Assembly (NCBI RefSeq): GCF_031020795.1
Contig: NZ_JAVHJP010000006.1
Location: 329,944 to 393,943 of the forward strand
Direction: 5' to 3'
Source: Hydrogenophaga pseudoflava
Lineage (GTDB): Bacteria; Pseudomonadota; Gammaproteobacteria; Burkholderiales; Burkholderiaceae_C
DNA length: 64,000 bases
Each line of letters begins with the position of its first letter. The stretch's first letter is position 1. Under the pieces are notes generated by a model. That model saw only the letters and a list, made by a program, of their open reading frames with translations, made no database searches and was not told the origin of the DNA. Positions 36,683 to 46,655 of this stretch are shown in pieces. The translations under genes were made by a program, and so were the position numbers.

Positions 36683-38119
36683 TCAGGCTGTCGCGATCTG
36701 CTCCCTGGCCATGCTGCCCAGCAGCTTCAACGCGGCCCTGACCGGCGGACCGACGGGATGCCCGACGTTCAGGCGCAGGTGGCGCGTGAAGCGCCGGTCG
36801 GCCGAGAACAGCACGCCAGGCGCCGTGCTGATGGACTGCGCCATGGCCCGGTGGTGCAGGGCCAGCGCGTCCACGCCCGGCGGCAGCTCCAGCCATACGA
36901 AGTAGCCGCCCTGCGGCTCGGTCATGCGGGTGCCCTTCGGAAAGAAGCGCTCGATCAGCGCCCGGGCCGCCGCGTGCTGGGTCCTGAGGGCTTCGCGCAA
37001 GTGGCGCAGATGGCGCTCGAACCCGCCCTGCACGAGGTACTCGGCCACGGCCAGTTGCGGCGGTATGGGCGAGGCCAGCGAGCTCATCATCTTCAGGCGC
37101 TCGACGTCGCGCGCATAGCGCCCGGCGGCCGCCCAGCCCACCCGGTAACCGGGCGCCAGCGATTTGGAGAACGACGAGCAGTGCAGCACCAGCCCCTCCT
37201 GGTCGAAGGCCTTGGCGGGCAAGGGCCGGCGTGCGCCGAAGTGCAACTCGGCGTACACGTCGTCCTCGATGAGCGGCACCCCGTGGCGGGCCAGCAGCTG
37301 CACCAGGGCCTGCTTCTTGGCGTTGGACATCAGCGCACCCAGCGGGTTCTGGAAGGTCGGCATGAACCAGCAGGCCGCCACCTTCTGGCGCTGGAGCAAG
37401 GCCTCCAGCGCGTCCAGCCGCACACCTTCGACCGGGTCGGTCTCGACCTCCACCGCTTTCAGGTGCAGGCGCTCCAGGGCCTGCAGGGCGGCGTAGAAGG
37501 TGGGCGACTCGACCACCACCACATCGCCGGGCCGGGTCACCGCCTGCAGGCACAGGTTGAGCGCCTCCATGGCGCCGTTGGTCACGATGAGCTCGTCGGG
37601 CCGCAGCGACACCCCGTTGAGCGCGTAGCGCCGGCCCACCTGTGCGCGCAAGGTTTCATCGCCGGCGGTCAGCGCACCCGAAATCTGGGCCGGCCGCAGG
37701 CGCCGCATGGCCCGCGCCCCGCCCCGCGCCAGCGCCTCGAACGGGAACAACCCGGGCGCCGGAAACGCCGAGCCCAGCGGCACCACGTCCACATCGCGCG
37801 TGGAGCCCAGCAGTTCGAACACCAGCTCGCTGATGGCCACGGGGGTGACGCGCCCGCTGGGCGCTGCGGCTTCCGGGGGCTGCCCCGAGAGGGGTCGCCG
37901 CGCCCGCACGAAATAGCCCGACCGCACCCGCGCCTCGACCAGCCCCTCGGATTCCAGCTGGGCATAGGCCTGGAAGATGGTGGAGGGACTGACCCCGCGC
38001 TGGCGGCGCAGCTCGCGCACCGAGGGCAGCCGGTCGCCCGGGCGCAGCACCCCCGTGCGGATGCTGCCCGCCAGTTCATCGGCGAGCTGCTGGTAACGCG
38101 TCAAGATGCCGGACGACAT
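36683..38119 (-). CDS. MocR-type GntR/aminotransferase-fusion transcriptional regulator
   Basis: A 478-residue regulator starting at ATG 38119. The N-terminal GntR winged helix (LADELAGSIRTGVLRPGDRL; VSPSTIFQAYAQLESEGLVE) is joined by a linker to a fold-type I aminotransferase-like domain. The PLP lysine lies in HCSSFSKSLAPGYRVGW, and MPTFQNPLGALMSNAKK is also present. Members bind PLP or a PLP adduct as effector. No PLP synthesis gene is adjacent, so the regulated target may be the divergent ccoG-like gene or a distant gene. Confidence 0.88.
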   Translation of the reverse strand: MSSGILTRYQQLADELAGSIRTGVLRPGDRLPSVRELRRQRGVSPSTIFQAYAQLESEGLVEARVRSGYFVRARRPLSGQPPEAAAPSGRVTPVAISELVFELLGSTRDVDVVPLGSAFPAPGLFPFEALARGGARAMRRLRPAQISGALTAGDETLRAQVGRRYALNGVSLRPDELIVTNGAMEALNLCLQAVTRPGDVVVVESPTFYAALQALERLHLKAVEVETDPVEGVRLDALEALLQRQKVAACWFMPTFQNPLGALMSNAKKQALVQLLARHGVPLIEDDVYAELHFGARRPLPAKAFDQEGLVLHCSSFSKSLAPGYRVGWAAAGRYARDVERLKMMSSLASPIPPQLAVAEYLVQGGFERHLRHLREALRTQHAAARALIERFFPKGTRMTEPQGGYFVWLELPPGVDALALHHRAMAQSISTAPGVLFSADRRFTRHLRLNVGHPVGPPVRAALKLLGSMAREQIATA

Positions 38120-38388
38120 GTCTTCGAGAACCCCAAGAAAAGGACCCGATGGTATGACGCCGCTGGGAACGAATGCCATCTGATGGAGTGTGCGGGCGGT
38201 TTCGTTTCCAGATGCGTATCAGATGGCCGCATATCGCAAGGGAGCAGCGGGCCCCTGATACGGTCGGTTTTCAAAGCATCTGCATCCTGCGCACCAGACG
38301 GTCCCGCGCGACCATCGGCGCATGCCGACCGATACCGCTTCCTCCACGATCCCGCAGCGGTGAACCCACAACCACCCACGAGACCACC
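38120..38388. promoter_or_regulatory. Divergent promoter region between the MocR regulator and ccoG
   Basis: A 269-bp gap without a supported gene. It holds an exact 9-bp inverted repeat, CCATCTGAT at 38176-38184 and ATCAGATGG at 38218-38226, with 33 bp between the arms (42 bp start to start, about four helical turns). MocR regulators often bind paired sites next to their own gene, so these are candidate operators; the assignment is inference. Confidence 0.4.
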
Positions 38389-39798
<1,410 letters not shown>

Positions 39799-39916
39799 TC
39801 CGGTGGATCCCAGGCCCGCCCGGAACCCCTGAACCGCGCCGCACCGCCTGTCCGGCATGCGGTTTGCCAGCCAAGAAGGCGGCATTTTCTGCCGTGACTT
39901 CAACAGGAGAACCAGC

Positions 39917-40144
39917 ATGAACCAGCAGTCGAACGACCAGAACCGGGGCCAGGGCCAGAACCAGGGCAAACAGCAGGAAGCCCAGGGCGGCCAGCGCAAC
40001 CAGCAAGGCCAGGGCCAGAAGCAAGGCAACCAGCAGCAGGAGGCCCAGGGCGGTCAGCGCAATCAGCAGGGCCAGGGCCAGAACCAGGGCAACCAGCAAC
40101 AGGAAGCCCAGGACGGCCAGCGCAACCAGCAACAGCGCCGTTGA
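39917..40144 (+). CDS. Small Gln/Asn/Gly tandem-repeat protein
   Basis: A 75-residue, almost entirely Q/N/G/E/R protein without Trp, Tyr, Phe, Cys or Leu. After MNQQSNDQNRGQGQ it consists of three near-identical units of 20-21 residues with core QQEAQGGQRNQQ. A good AGGAGA ribosome site 6 nt before the ATG and a strong intrinsic terminator 20 nt after the stop argue for a real, abundantly expressed monocistronic gene. Such composition suggests disorder or prion-like assembly, or a desiccation/stress role; function unknown. Confidence 0.72.
   Translation: MNQQSNDQNRGQGQNQGKQQEAQGGQRNQQGQGQKQGNQQQEAQGGQRNQQGQGQNQGNQQQEAQDGQRNQQQRR
39959..40141 (+). repeat. Three tandem 60-63 bp coding repeats
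   Basis: Units at 39959-40018 (60 bp), 40019-40081 (63 bp) and 40082-40141 (60 bp) encode the repeats of the Gln/Asn/Gly protein. They differ mainly by synonymous CAG/CAA and GGC/GGT changes, so selection seems to keep the amino-acid sequence while the DNA drifts. Confidence 0.8.
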
Positions 40145-40163
40145 GTCCCGGCCTGAAGGACGA

Positions 40164-40189
40164 GCCGCCCTTCGGGGCGGTTTTTTTTT
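40164..40189 (+). terminator. Intrinsic terminator after the repeat protein
   Basis: CCGCCC (40165-40170), tetraloop TTCG, GGGCGG (40175-40180), followed by nine T. A classic rho-independent terminator 20 nt after the stop codon. Confidence 0.93.
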
Positions 40190-40316
40190 GGGACGGGTAA
40201 CAATTGCCGCAAGACAGACACCACTTTTTTCAAGCTGCGTGTGGTCTACGGCGGCATCACTCCCGCCGGATATTCAGCCTCTGCAACGATTGAGCCCCCG
40301 CAACGGCAAGGCCGGC

Positions 40317-40343
40317 TCAAGTCGCCGGGCCATCACCCGATAT
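40317..40343 (+). promoter_or_regulatory. FliA (sigma-28) type promoter for the chemoreceptor gene
   Basis: TCAA (40317-40320), 15 nt, then CCCGATAT (40336-40343), close to the flagellar sigma consensus TAAA-N15-GCCGATAA. It lies about 60 bp upstream of the ATG of the methyl-accepting chemotaxis protein. The rest of the 40190-40402 gap shows no gene. Confidence 0.68.
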
Positions 40344-40402
40344 CCCCGTTTGTGCACCGCACAACCCGACGCGTCTGCGCGGCAAACTCACCGGGGAGTC
40401 CC

Positions 40403-41956
40403 ATGTATTGGTTGTCCAAGATTTCCGTACGAACCAAGCTCTTGTTGCTGATGGCCATCTGCACAAGCGGCATTCTTGGCGTTGCCGGCGCCGGCTGGTA
40501 CAGCCTGAACCACGCCGTTCAAACCAGCCAGGCCCTGGTTGAAAGCGAGGTCACGGCTGTTCGCAGCCTCGGCGGCATCCGCGCATCGATAGGCAACATG
40601 CGCCGCTACGAAAAAGACCTGTTCCTCAACCTGGCGGACGAAGCAGTGCTTGCCAAGTACGAACAGTCATGGAAGGGACAGGTGGTCGAGACGCGCAAGC
40701 TCATGGACCACATCCATCCGCTGCTGCGACCCGACGAGCAAGCGGCGCTGCAACGCATGCAGGCCGGCATCACCGCCTACTCTGCGGCGGTGGAAAAGAT
40801 CATCGTGGGCATCCAGCGCGGAGAGGTCAACGACCCCTGGCGCGCCAATCAGCTGATGGAGCCTTCCAAGGCCGATATCCGGGCCGCCGACAGCGCGCTG
40901 GCCGAGATCGGAACCAGTGTCGAAGAACGGGTCAATGCCGCGGTGGCCGGCCTGGCGAACCTGCAGCAGCGGGCATCGGCCCTGATGATGGTGTTCGCGC
41001 TGGCGGTGGTGTTCATCGCGGCCGGGTTCGGATACGTCATTTCCCGCCGCATCACGGTGCCGCTCCAGGCGGCTGTGGACGCCATCGAGCGTGTGAGCCG
41101 GGGAGACCTCAGCCATCCACTGGTGCACGCGGGGGAGGACGAGACCGCGCGGGTGCTGGCGGGCATCTCCCGCATGCAAGGCTCTCTCAAATCGATTGTG
41201 GGTGAGATCCGCCAGGGCGTCGTGTCCATGACGGAGGCCAGCACGGAGATCGCCTCAGGCAATGCCGACCTGTCCAGACGAACAGAAAGCACAGCCGCCA
41301 GCCTGGAGGAAACCGCCGCCTCCATGGACGAGATTGCCGGCGCGATGCAGCACAGCAGCTCCGCCGCAGGACAGGCTCGTCACATGGTTGAAACAGCCAA
41401 GGAGACCGCTGCGCGGGGGGGACAGGCCATGGGGCGGGTGGTGGACACGATGCACGAGATCAACGCCAGCAGCCAGCGCATCAGCGACATCGTTTCCGTC
41501 ATCGATGGCATCGCCTTCCAGACCAACATCCTCGCATTGAACGCGGCTGTCGAGTCGGCCCGGGCGGGTGAACATGGCCGCGGGTTCGCCGTGGTGGCCA
41601 ACGAGGTGCGGACACTGGCCAAACGCAGTGCAGACGCTGCCAAGGAAATCAAGGCCCTGATCAGCGAGAGTGTGGACCGGGTCGAATCGGGTTCGCGACT
41701 GGTCGAGCAGGCGGGCGCCACCATGAACGAAATCGTGGTGTCGGTGGACCGTGTCACCGGCATCATCACCGACATCGCCAGCTCCGCCGGAGAACAGAAC
41801 CTGGGCGTTCAGCAGATCCACACTGCCATCAACCAGCTCGACCAGATGACGCAGCAGAACTCCGCCCTGGTTGAGCAGAGCTCTGCCGCGGCCGAGAGCC
41901 TGCTCGATCAGGCCGCCAAACTGGAAGGTCGGGTCGCCGTCTTCAAACTCGCCTGA
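40403..41956 (+). CDS. Methyl-accepting chemotaxis protein
   Basis: Transmembrane chemoreceptor, 517 residues from ATG 40403 after GGGGAG. The first helix is at residues about 12-32 ([20 protein letters not shown]). A four-helix-bundle-type periplasmic sensor follows to about 190, then a second helix ([20 protein letters not shown]) and a HAMP domain. The cytoplasmic hairpin contains [20 protein letters not shown] and [20 protein letters not shown]. There is no C-terminal CheR-docking pentapeptide. The ligand cannot be read from the sensor. The 3' end overlaps the convergent mdlB gene by 14 nt. Confidence 0.94.
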   Translation: MYWLSKISVRTKLLLLMAICTSGILGVAGAGWYSLNHAVQTSQALVESEVTAVRSLGGIRASIGNMRRYEKDLFLNLADEAVLAKYEQSWKGQVVETRKLMDHIHPLLRPDEQAALQRMQAGITAYSAAVEKIIVGIQRGEVNDPWRANQLMEPSKADIRAADSALAEIGTSVEERVNAAVAGLANLQQRASALMMVFALAVVFIAAGFGYVISRRITVPLQAAVDAIERVSRGDLSHPLVHAGEDETARVLAGISRMQGSLKSIVGEIRQGVVSMTEASTEIASGNADLSRRTESTAASLEETAASMDEIAGAMQHSSSAAGQARHMVETAKETAARGGQAMGRVVDTMHEINASSQRISDIVSVIDGIAFQTNILALNAAVESARAGEHGRGFAVVANEVRTLAKRSADAAKEIKALISESVDRVESGSRLVEQAGATMNEIVVSVDRVTGIITDIASSAGEQNLGVQQIHTAINQLDQMTQQNSALVEQSSAAAESLLDQAAKLEGRVAVFKLA

Positions 41957-43109
41957 CGTGGTCGGTGTGGGGGAACGGGTCTGCTGTCGATCGACTGACA
42001 CGCAACGCGGCGACGTCGGGCTCACCGAGCAAAATCATCGTGCGCTCCAGTTCGCTGGCCAGGGTCGCCAGGACACGTTCGATGCCGGATTGACCTTGGA
42101 CCGCCAGCCCGTACAGCACGGGCCTTCCGATCAACACGGCATGTGCACCACTGGCCAGGGCCCGGGCCACATCCGAACCGCGGCGGATGCCGCTGTCCAT
42201 CAACACGGGAATGGCACCACGAACGGCATCCACCACACGTGGCAACTGGTCGATGGATGTGGGCGCCACATCCAGCTGCCGTGCCCCGTGATTGGAAACA
42301 ATCAGCGCGTCGACACCTTCCTGCTGCGCCCGCCGCGCGTCCTCGGGGTGAAGAACACCCTTGACCAGCAGGGGGCCGTCCCAGTGCCGCCTCAGCCAGG
42401 ACAACGCGGACCAATCCAGGCCGCGGTCCATGGCCCGGGCCAACAGCGCGGCCTGGGCCTGGGCGGACATCCTGGCCTTGGTGTCTTCCACCAGGTTGAC
42501 GAATTTCGGACCACCGCCCATGGCCTGGCGCAGTGACCAGGCAGGGTGGCGCGCCAGATCGATGGCCAAGGGAAGGGATGGCTTGAACGGCAGCTTGAAG
42601 CCATTGCGAATGTCCTTCTCGCGCAAGCCGCTCACAGGAACATCCACCGTCAGCACCAGGGCCGAGAACTTCGCGGCCTTGGCACGCCGCAGCAACTGCT
42701 CGGCGACGCTGCGGTCCTCCATCACATACAGCTGCAGCCACAGCTGCGCCTGAGGCGCGGCCTCGCGCACCGCTTCCAGTCGTTCGTTCGATGCCGTCGA
42801 AAGGACGAACGGCACGCCCATGGTTTGAGCCGCGGCCGCACCCATGAGGTCACCGCCCGGTCTGATCAGACCGTTCAGACCGGTGGGGGCAATGGCGAAT
42901 GGCTGGGCCCAGGTCTGGTCAAACAGGGAAACAGCGGGGTCGATGCGGCGGATGTCGCGCAAGATGCGTGGCGTCAGCGAGATGGCGTCCAGCGCGCCGC
43001 GGTTGCGCGCAAGGCACCGCTCGTCTTCGGCCGCTCCGTCCACATACTCGTAGACAAAGCGCGGAAGCGTCCGTCGCGCCGCCGCCCTCCAGTCGTTCAC
43101 GGTCAACAT
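41943..43109 (-). CDS. mdlB: (S)-mandelate dehydrogenase (FMN-dependent alpha-hydroxy acid dehydrogenase)
   Basis: Oxidises (S)-mandelate to benzoylformate and passes electrons to the membrane quinone pool. It is 388 residues. FMN-oxidase family marks: [63 protein letters not shown], the catalytic His in [16 protein letters not shown], and [21 protein letters not shown]-lactate dehydrogenase LldD is the main alternative. Co-occurrence with benzoylformate decarboxylase and an aromatic aldehyde dehydrogenase in one operon supports mandelate. Starts 19 nt after the TRAP binding-protein gene. Confidence 0.87.
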   Translation of the reverse strand: MLTVNDWRAAARRTLPRFVYEYVDGAAEDERCLARNRGALDAISLTPRILRDIRRIDPAVSLFDQTWAQPFAIAPTGLNGLIRPGGDLMGAAAAQTMGVPFVLSTASNERLEAVREAAPQAQLWLQLYVMEDRSVAEQLLRRAKAAKFSALVLTVDVPVSGLREKDIRNGFKLPFKPSLPLAIDLARHPAWSLRQAMGGGPKFVNLVEDTKARMSAQAQAALLARAMDRGLDWSALSWLRRHWDGPLLVKGVLHPEDARRAQQEGVDALIVSNHGARQLDVAPTSIDQLPRVVDAVRGAIPVLMDSGIRRGSDVARALASGAHAVLIGRPVLYGLAVQGQSGIERVLATLASELERTMILLGEPDVAALRVSRSTADPFPHTDHVRRV

Positions 43110-43128
43110 GTCAGCAGCGCGCCAATGT

Positions 43129-44181
43129 TCACTTGCTGTACTGCCCGACCAGCGCGCGCGCCTCCTCCAGCAGCTTCCTGCCGTCGGCGCCCTTGGCCGA
43201 CGACTCCTTGATCCATTCGTCGTCCACGGAGTCGGTCGCCTTGACCCAGCGCTGGTACTCGGCCGGGCTGAGGTTCACCAGCGTCCCGCCCGCATCCTTG
43301 GCCGCCCTCTTGTAGGGCTCCACCACGGCATCGAAACCGACTTCACCGGCCCAGGCCGAGGTGGCCAGGCCGCTGTTGTTGTCGATCACCTTCTTCAGGT
43401 CCGCAGGCAGCGCGTTGTACTTCTGCTCGTTCATGCCGAAGAGGAAGATGGTGTTCGAGATCCGCGGCACACCGTTGGGCACGTCCAGGTGGTACTTGGT
43501 CATGTCCGCGAGGCGGATGGCGGGGGTTCCTTCCCACGGCACCGCCGCACCGTCGATCAGGCTCTTGGAGAGCGCGTCGGGAACGGCGGGCAGCGCCATG
43601 GGAACCGGCGTCGCCCCCAGCGCGGCAATCATCCGGGCATTGGCGCGGGTGGCGGCCCGGATCTTCAGGCCCTTGATGTCTTCCAGGGTCTGGGGCGTCT
43701 TGTCCTTGAAGTGAAAGAGAGCACCATCGTGCAGGTGCATGAAGAGACGGCGCACGCCCTTGAACTCGTCCTGCGCGTTCTTGTCGACATAGGTCCACAG
43801 CGCCTGGCTGCCGGACTTGGCCGTGGTGGCCATCCAGGGCAGCTCGAACACTTCGGACTTGGTGAAACGCCCGGCGGCATAGGTCGGCACGGTCCACACG
43901 ATGTCCACCACGCCGTCCCGGACCTGGTCAAACAGCTGCGCCGGCGACCCTCCCAGCTGCATGGACGGGAAGATCTGGCACTTCAGACGATCGGCGGACT
44001 CCTTGGCGATCTTGTCGCACCAGGGCTGGATCAGCTTCACCTGCGCGCTGGAGGTCGGTGGCAGGAAATGGTGCACGCGCAGGGTCACCTGCTGGGCGGC
44101 CGCAGGCAGCGCCGCCATGGCAGCGAGCGCAGCCAGGAGGCCGGCCACCAGCGTCTGGGGCCTGAAGGTTGAACGGGTCAT
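43129..44181 (-). CDS. TRAP transporter solute-binding protein (DctP family)
   Basis: Periplasmic binding protein of 350 residues starting at ATG 44181 after AAGGAG. The signal peptide is visible (TLVAGLLAALAAMAALPAAA, then QQVTLRVHHF). The DctP fold shows FPSMQLGGSPAQLFDQVRDG, LFHFKDKTPQTLEDIKGLKI and ATPVPMALPAVPDALSKSLI. The conserved Arg that binds carboxylates lies in LKIRAATRANAR. No membrane subunits (DctQ/DctM) are encoded nearby, so it must borrow permease subunits or act alone. In this operon mandelate or benzoylformate is the likely ligand (inference). Confidence 0.9.
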   Translation of the reverse strand: MTRSTFRPQTLVAGLLAALAAMAALPAAAQQVTLRVHHFLPPTSSAQVKLIQPWCDKIAKESADRLKCQIFPSMQLGGSPAQLFDQVRDGVVDIVWTVPTYAAGRFTKSEVFELPWMATTAKSGSQALWTYVDKNAQDEFKGVRRLFMHLHDGALFHFKDKTPQTLEDIKGLKIRAATRANARMIAALGATPVPMALPAVPDALSKSLIDGAAVPWEGTPAIRLADMTKYHLDVPNGVPRISNTIFLFGMNEQKYNALPADLKKVIDNNSGLATSAWAGEVGFDAVVEPYKRAAKDAGGTLVNLSPAEYQRWVKATDSVDDEWIKESSAKGADGRKLLEEARALVGQYSK

Positions 44182-44233
44182 GTTTGTCTCCTTGGGTTGA
44201 CATGGAACGGGTGGATCGGAAGGGTGCGCAGGT

Positions 44234-45151
44234 TCAGGAAGCCACGGCCTCGATCTGTTGGACCAGGGTGTGCAGGGTGGACACGCAGGGTGTGGGAACG
44301 CCGTGCCGCTCACCGTGCGCCCTCACCTGGCCATGAATGGCCTCGACCTCGGTCGGTCGCCGGGCCAGCAGGTCCTGCAACATCGACGGCTTGTGGTGCA
44401 CGTGGTGTGCCATGGCGTGGTCGAGGTCGTGGTGCACGCCGTCGGCATCCACCACCACACCCGCGGCCCGCGCCACGTCGATGACCTCCTGCGAGGTCCG
44501 GTGCACCAGGGCGCGGGTGTCGGCGTGCTGGCCAAGCTGGCCCACCGTGCTGCCGGTGACCGCGCAGATGCCGTTGAGCGCAGCGTTGAAGGCCACCTTG
44601 CGCCAGATGGCGGCCAGCACCTGGTCGTCCAGCTCACAGCTCAGGCCGGCCTGGTTGAAATCCGCCGCCAGCTGGACCAGCGCGGGGTTGCGCTGCCGGT
44701 CTGCCGACATGAAGCGGCTGTGGCCCTGGCCGTGCGACTGCACGTGGCCCGGCCCCTTCATGTCGGCCGGCACCGTGGTGACGCCGATGGCGATGCGCCC
44801 ACGGGGCAGAAAGGCTTCCAGCTTTTCCAGATTGCCCAGCCCGTTCTGCAGGCTGAGCACGCCGGTTTGCGGCCCTATCAGGTGCTGCGCAGCGCGCAGG
44901 GCCGCGTCGGTGTGCATCGTCTTGGTGAAGACGATCAGCCAGTCCGGCGGGGTCGAGCCCTGCTCGGGTCGGCAGGCGTTCACGCGCACGTTCAGGCGGC
45001 CCTGGTCCGTATCGAGTGTCAGACCGGCACGCTGGATTTCAGCAATGTGCCGTTCGTTGAGGTCCAGCAGTTCCACGGCGTGGCCTTGCGTGGCCAGCAG
45101 ACCGCCGAACAGGGAACCCATGGCCCCTGCACCCAGGATGGTGTACTTCAC
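44234..45151 (-). CDS. Ketopantoate reductase-family protein, candidate D-mandelate dehydrogenase
   Basis: NAD(P)-binding reductase of the PanE/ApbA superfamily, 305 residues. The N-terminal motif YTILGAGAMGSLFGGLLATQ is followed by VFTKTMHTDAAL and LSLQNGLGNLEKLE. The family's catalytic Lys and Asn lie in IWRKVAFNAALNGICAVTG, and PSMLQDLLARRPTEVEAIHG closes the site. Placed between the aldehyde dehydrogenase gene (7 nt away) and the TRAP gene of a mandelate operon. NAD-dependent D-mandelate dehydrogenases of lactic acid bacteria belong to this superfamily, so oxidation of (R)-mandelate is more likely here than pantothenate synthesis. Confidence 0.85.
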   Translation of the reverse strand: MKYTILGAGAMGSLFGGLLATQGHAVELLDLNERHIAEIQRAGLTLDTDQGRLNVRVNACRPEQGSTPPDWLIVFTKTMHTDAALRAAQHLIGPQTGVLSLQNGLGNLEKLEAFLPRGRIAIGVTTVPADMKGPGHVQSHGQGHSRFMSADRQRNPALVQLAADFNQAGLSCELDDQVLAAIWRKVAFNAALNGICAVTGSTVGQLGQHADTRALVHRTSQEVIDVARAAGVVVDADGVHHDLDHAMAHHVHHKPSMLQDLLARRPTEVEAIHGQVRAHGERHGVPTPCVSTLHTLVQQIEAVAS

Positions 45152-45158
45152 GGCGCGC

Positions 45159-46610
45159 TCAGAACGGGTAGTGGCGCGGCGTGGTCTGCAGCGTGATCCA
45201 GCGCAGGTCGGTGAAGGCCTCGATGCCGGCCTGGCCGCCGAAGCGCCCCCAGCCGCTGGCCTTGACGCCGCCGAACGGCATCTGCGCCTCGTCGTGCACG
45301 GTGGGGCCGTTGACGTGGCAGATGCCCGACTCGATGCGCTGCGCCACGCGCCAGCCGCGCGCGGTGTCGGCGGTGAAGACCGCGGAAGACAACCCGAAGG
45401 CGTTGTCGTTGGCGCAGGCGATGGCCGCCTCTTCGCCGTCCACGCGCACGATGGCCTTGACCGGGGCGAAGGTCTCTTCGCTGTAGATGCGCATCTCGCG
45501 CGTCACGTGGTCCAGCAGCGTGGCCGGCATCAGGGTGTTCTCGGCCTTGCCGCCGCAGACCAGCCTGGCCCCTTTGGCCAGGGCATCGTCGATCAGTTCG
45601 TTGACCCGCCTGACGGTGGACATGTCCACCACCGAACCCAGCACCACCGGCCCCTGGCGGGGGTCGCCCAGCGGCAGCGCCTGGGCCTTGGCGGCAAGCT
45701 TCGCGACGAAGGCATCGGCCACCTTGGCATCGACCACGATGCGTTCGGTGGACATGCAGATCTGCCCCGAGTTGGCAAAGGCGCCGAAGGCGGCGCCGTT
45801 GACGGCGGCGTCCAGGTCGGCATCGTCCAGCACCAGCAGCGGCGCCTTGCCGCCCAGCTCCAGCACGGACGCCTTGAGATGGGCGGCGCACTTGGTGGCG
45901 ATGATGCGGCCGACGTGGGTGGAGCCGGTGAAGTTCACCCGCTTGACCGCCGGGTGGGCGATCATGGCTTCCACCACCTGGGCCGCGTCGGCCGGGGCGT
46001 TGGTCACGAAGTTGACGACACCCTTGGGCAGGCCTGCTTCCTGCAGCGCCTGGATGATCAGGCCGTGGGTTGCGGGGCACAGCTCGCTGCCCTTGAGGAC
46101 CACGGTGTTGCCGCAGGCCAGCGGCACGGCCACGGCGCGCACACCCAGGATCACCGGGGCGTTCCAGGGCGCCATGCCCAGCACCACGCCGGCGGCCTGG
46201 CGCGTGGCCATGGCCAGGCTGCCCGGCACGTTGGACGGGATGACCTGGCCGTTGATCTGGGTCGTCAGCGCCGCGGCTTCGACCAGCATGTCGGCCGCCA
46301 GGTGCACGTTGAAGCCGGCCCAGAGGCCGGAGGCGCCGATCTCGGCGGCCATGGCGGCGGTGAACTCGGCCGCCTTGGCCTCCAGCGCGTGGGCCGCCTT
46401 GAGCAGCAGGGCTCGGCGTTCGCCGGGCGAGGTCGCGGACCAGGCTGGGAAGGCCGCGGCAGCGGCCTCGACCGCGGCGACCGCATCCTGCACGGACGCG
46501 GCGGGTGCGGTGGTGGCGACCTGGCCGTCCAGCGGGTTGGAGCGGTTAAAGCTTGCGCCGCTTTGCGCCCGCACGGCTTCTCCGTTGATGAGCATGTGGA
46601 TGGTGGTCAT
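45159..46610 (-). CDS. mdlD: Benzaldehyde dehydrogenase (NahF/vanillin dehydrogenase type)
   Basis: NAD(P)-dependent oxidation of benzaldehyde to benzoate, the last mandelate-operon step. It is 483 residues. ALDH signatures: GMAPWNAPVILGVRAVAVPL, VVLKGSELCPATH, NFTGSTHVGRII, general-base Glu in LELGGKAPLLVLDDADLDAA and nucleophile Cys in FANSGQICMSTERIVV. The ending VHDEAQMPFGGVKASGWGRF is typical of salicylaldehyde and vanillin dehydrogenases, so aromatic aldehydes are the substrates; benzaldehyde is inferred from mdlC upstream. AGGAGA precedes the start. Confidence 0.88.
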   Translation of the reverse strand: MTTIHMLINGEAVRAQSGASFNRSNPLDGQVATTAPAASVQDAVAAVEAAAAAFPAWSATSPGERRALLLKAAHALEAKAAEFTAAMAAEIGASGLWAGFNVHLAADMLVEAAALTTQINGQVIPSNVPGSLAMATRQAAGVVLGMAPWNAPVILGVRAVAVPLACGNTVVLKGSELCPATHGLIIQALQEAGLPKGVVNFVTNAPADAAQVVEAMIAHPAVKRVNFTGSTHVGRIIATKCAAHLKASVLELGGKAPLLVLDDADLDAAVNGAAFGAFANSGQICMSTERIVVDAKVADAFVAKLAAKAQALPLGDPRQGPVVLGSVVDMSTVRRVNELIDDALAKGARLVCGGKAENTLMPATLLDHVTREMRIYSEETFAPVKAIVRVDGEEAAIACANDNAFGLSSAVFTADTARGWRVAQRIESGICHVNGPTVHDEAQMPFGGVKASGWGRFGGQAGIEAFTDLRWITLQTTPRHYPF

Positions 46611-46655
46611 GTCTTGTCTCCTGTGGATGGGTGTGTTGAATGAAAGCGTCGGCGC

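Noticed and set aside
39959..40141. Tandem repeats considered as a CRISPR array
   Set aside because: The units are contiguous coding repeats without distinct spacers.
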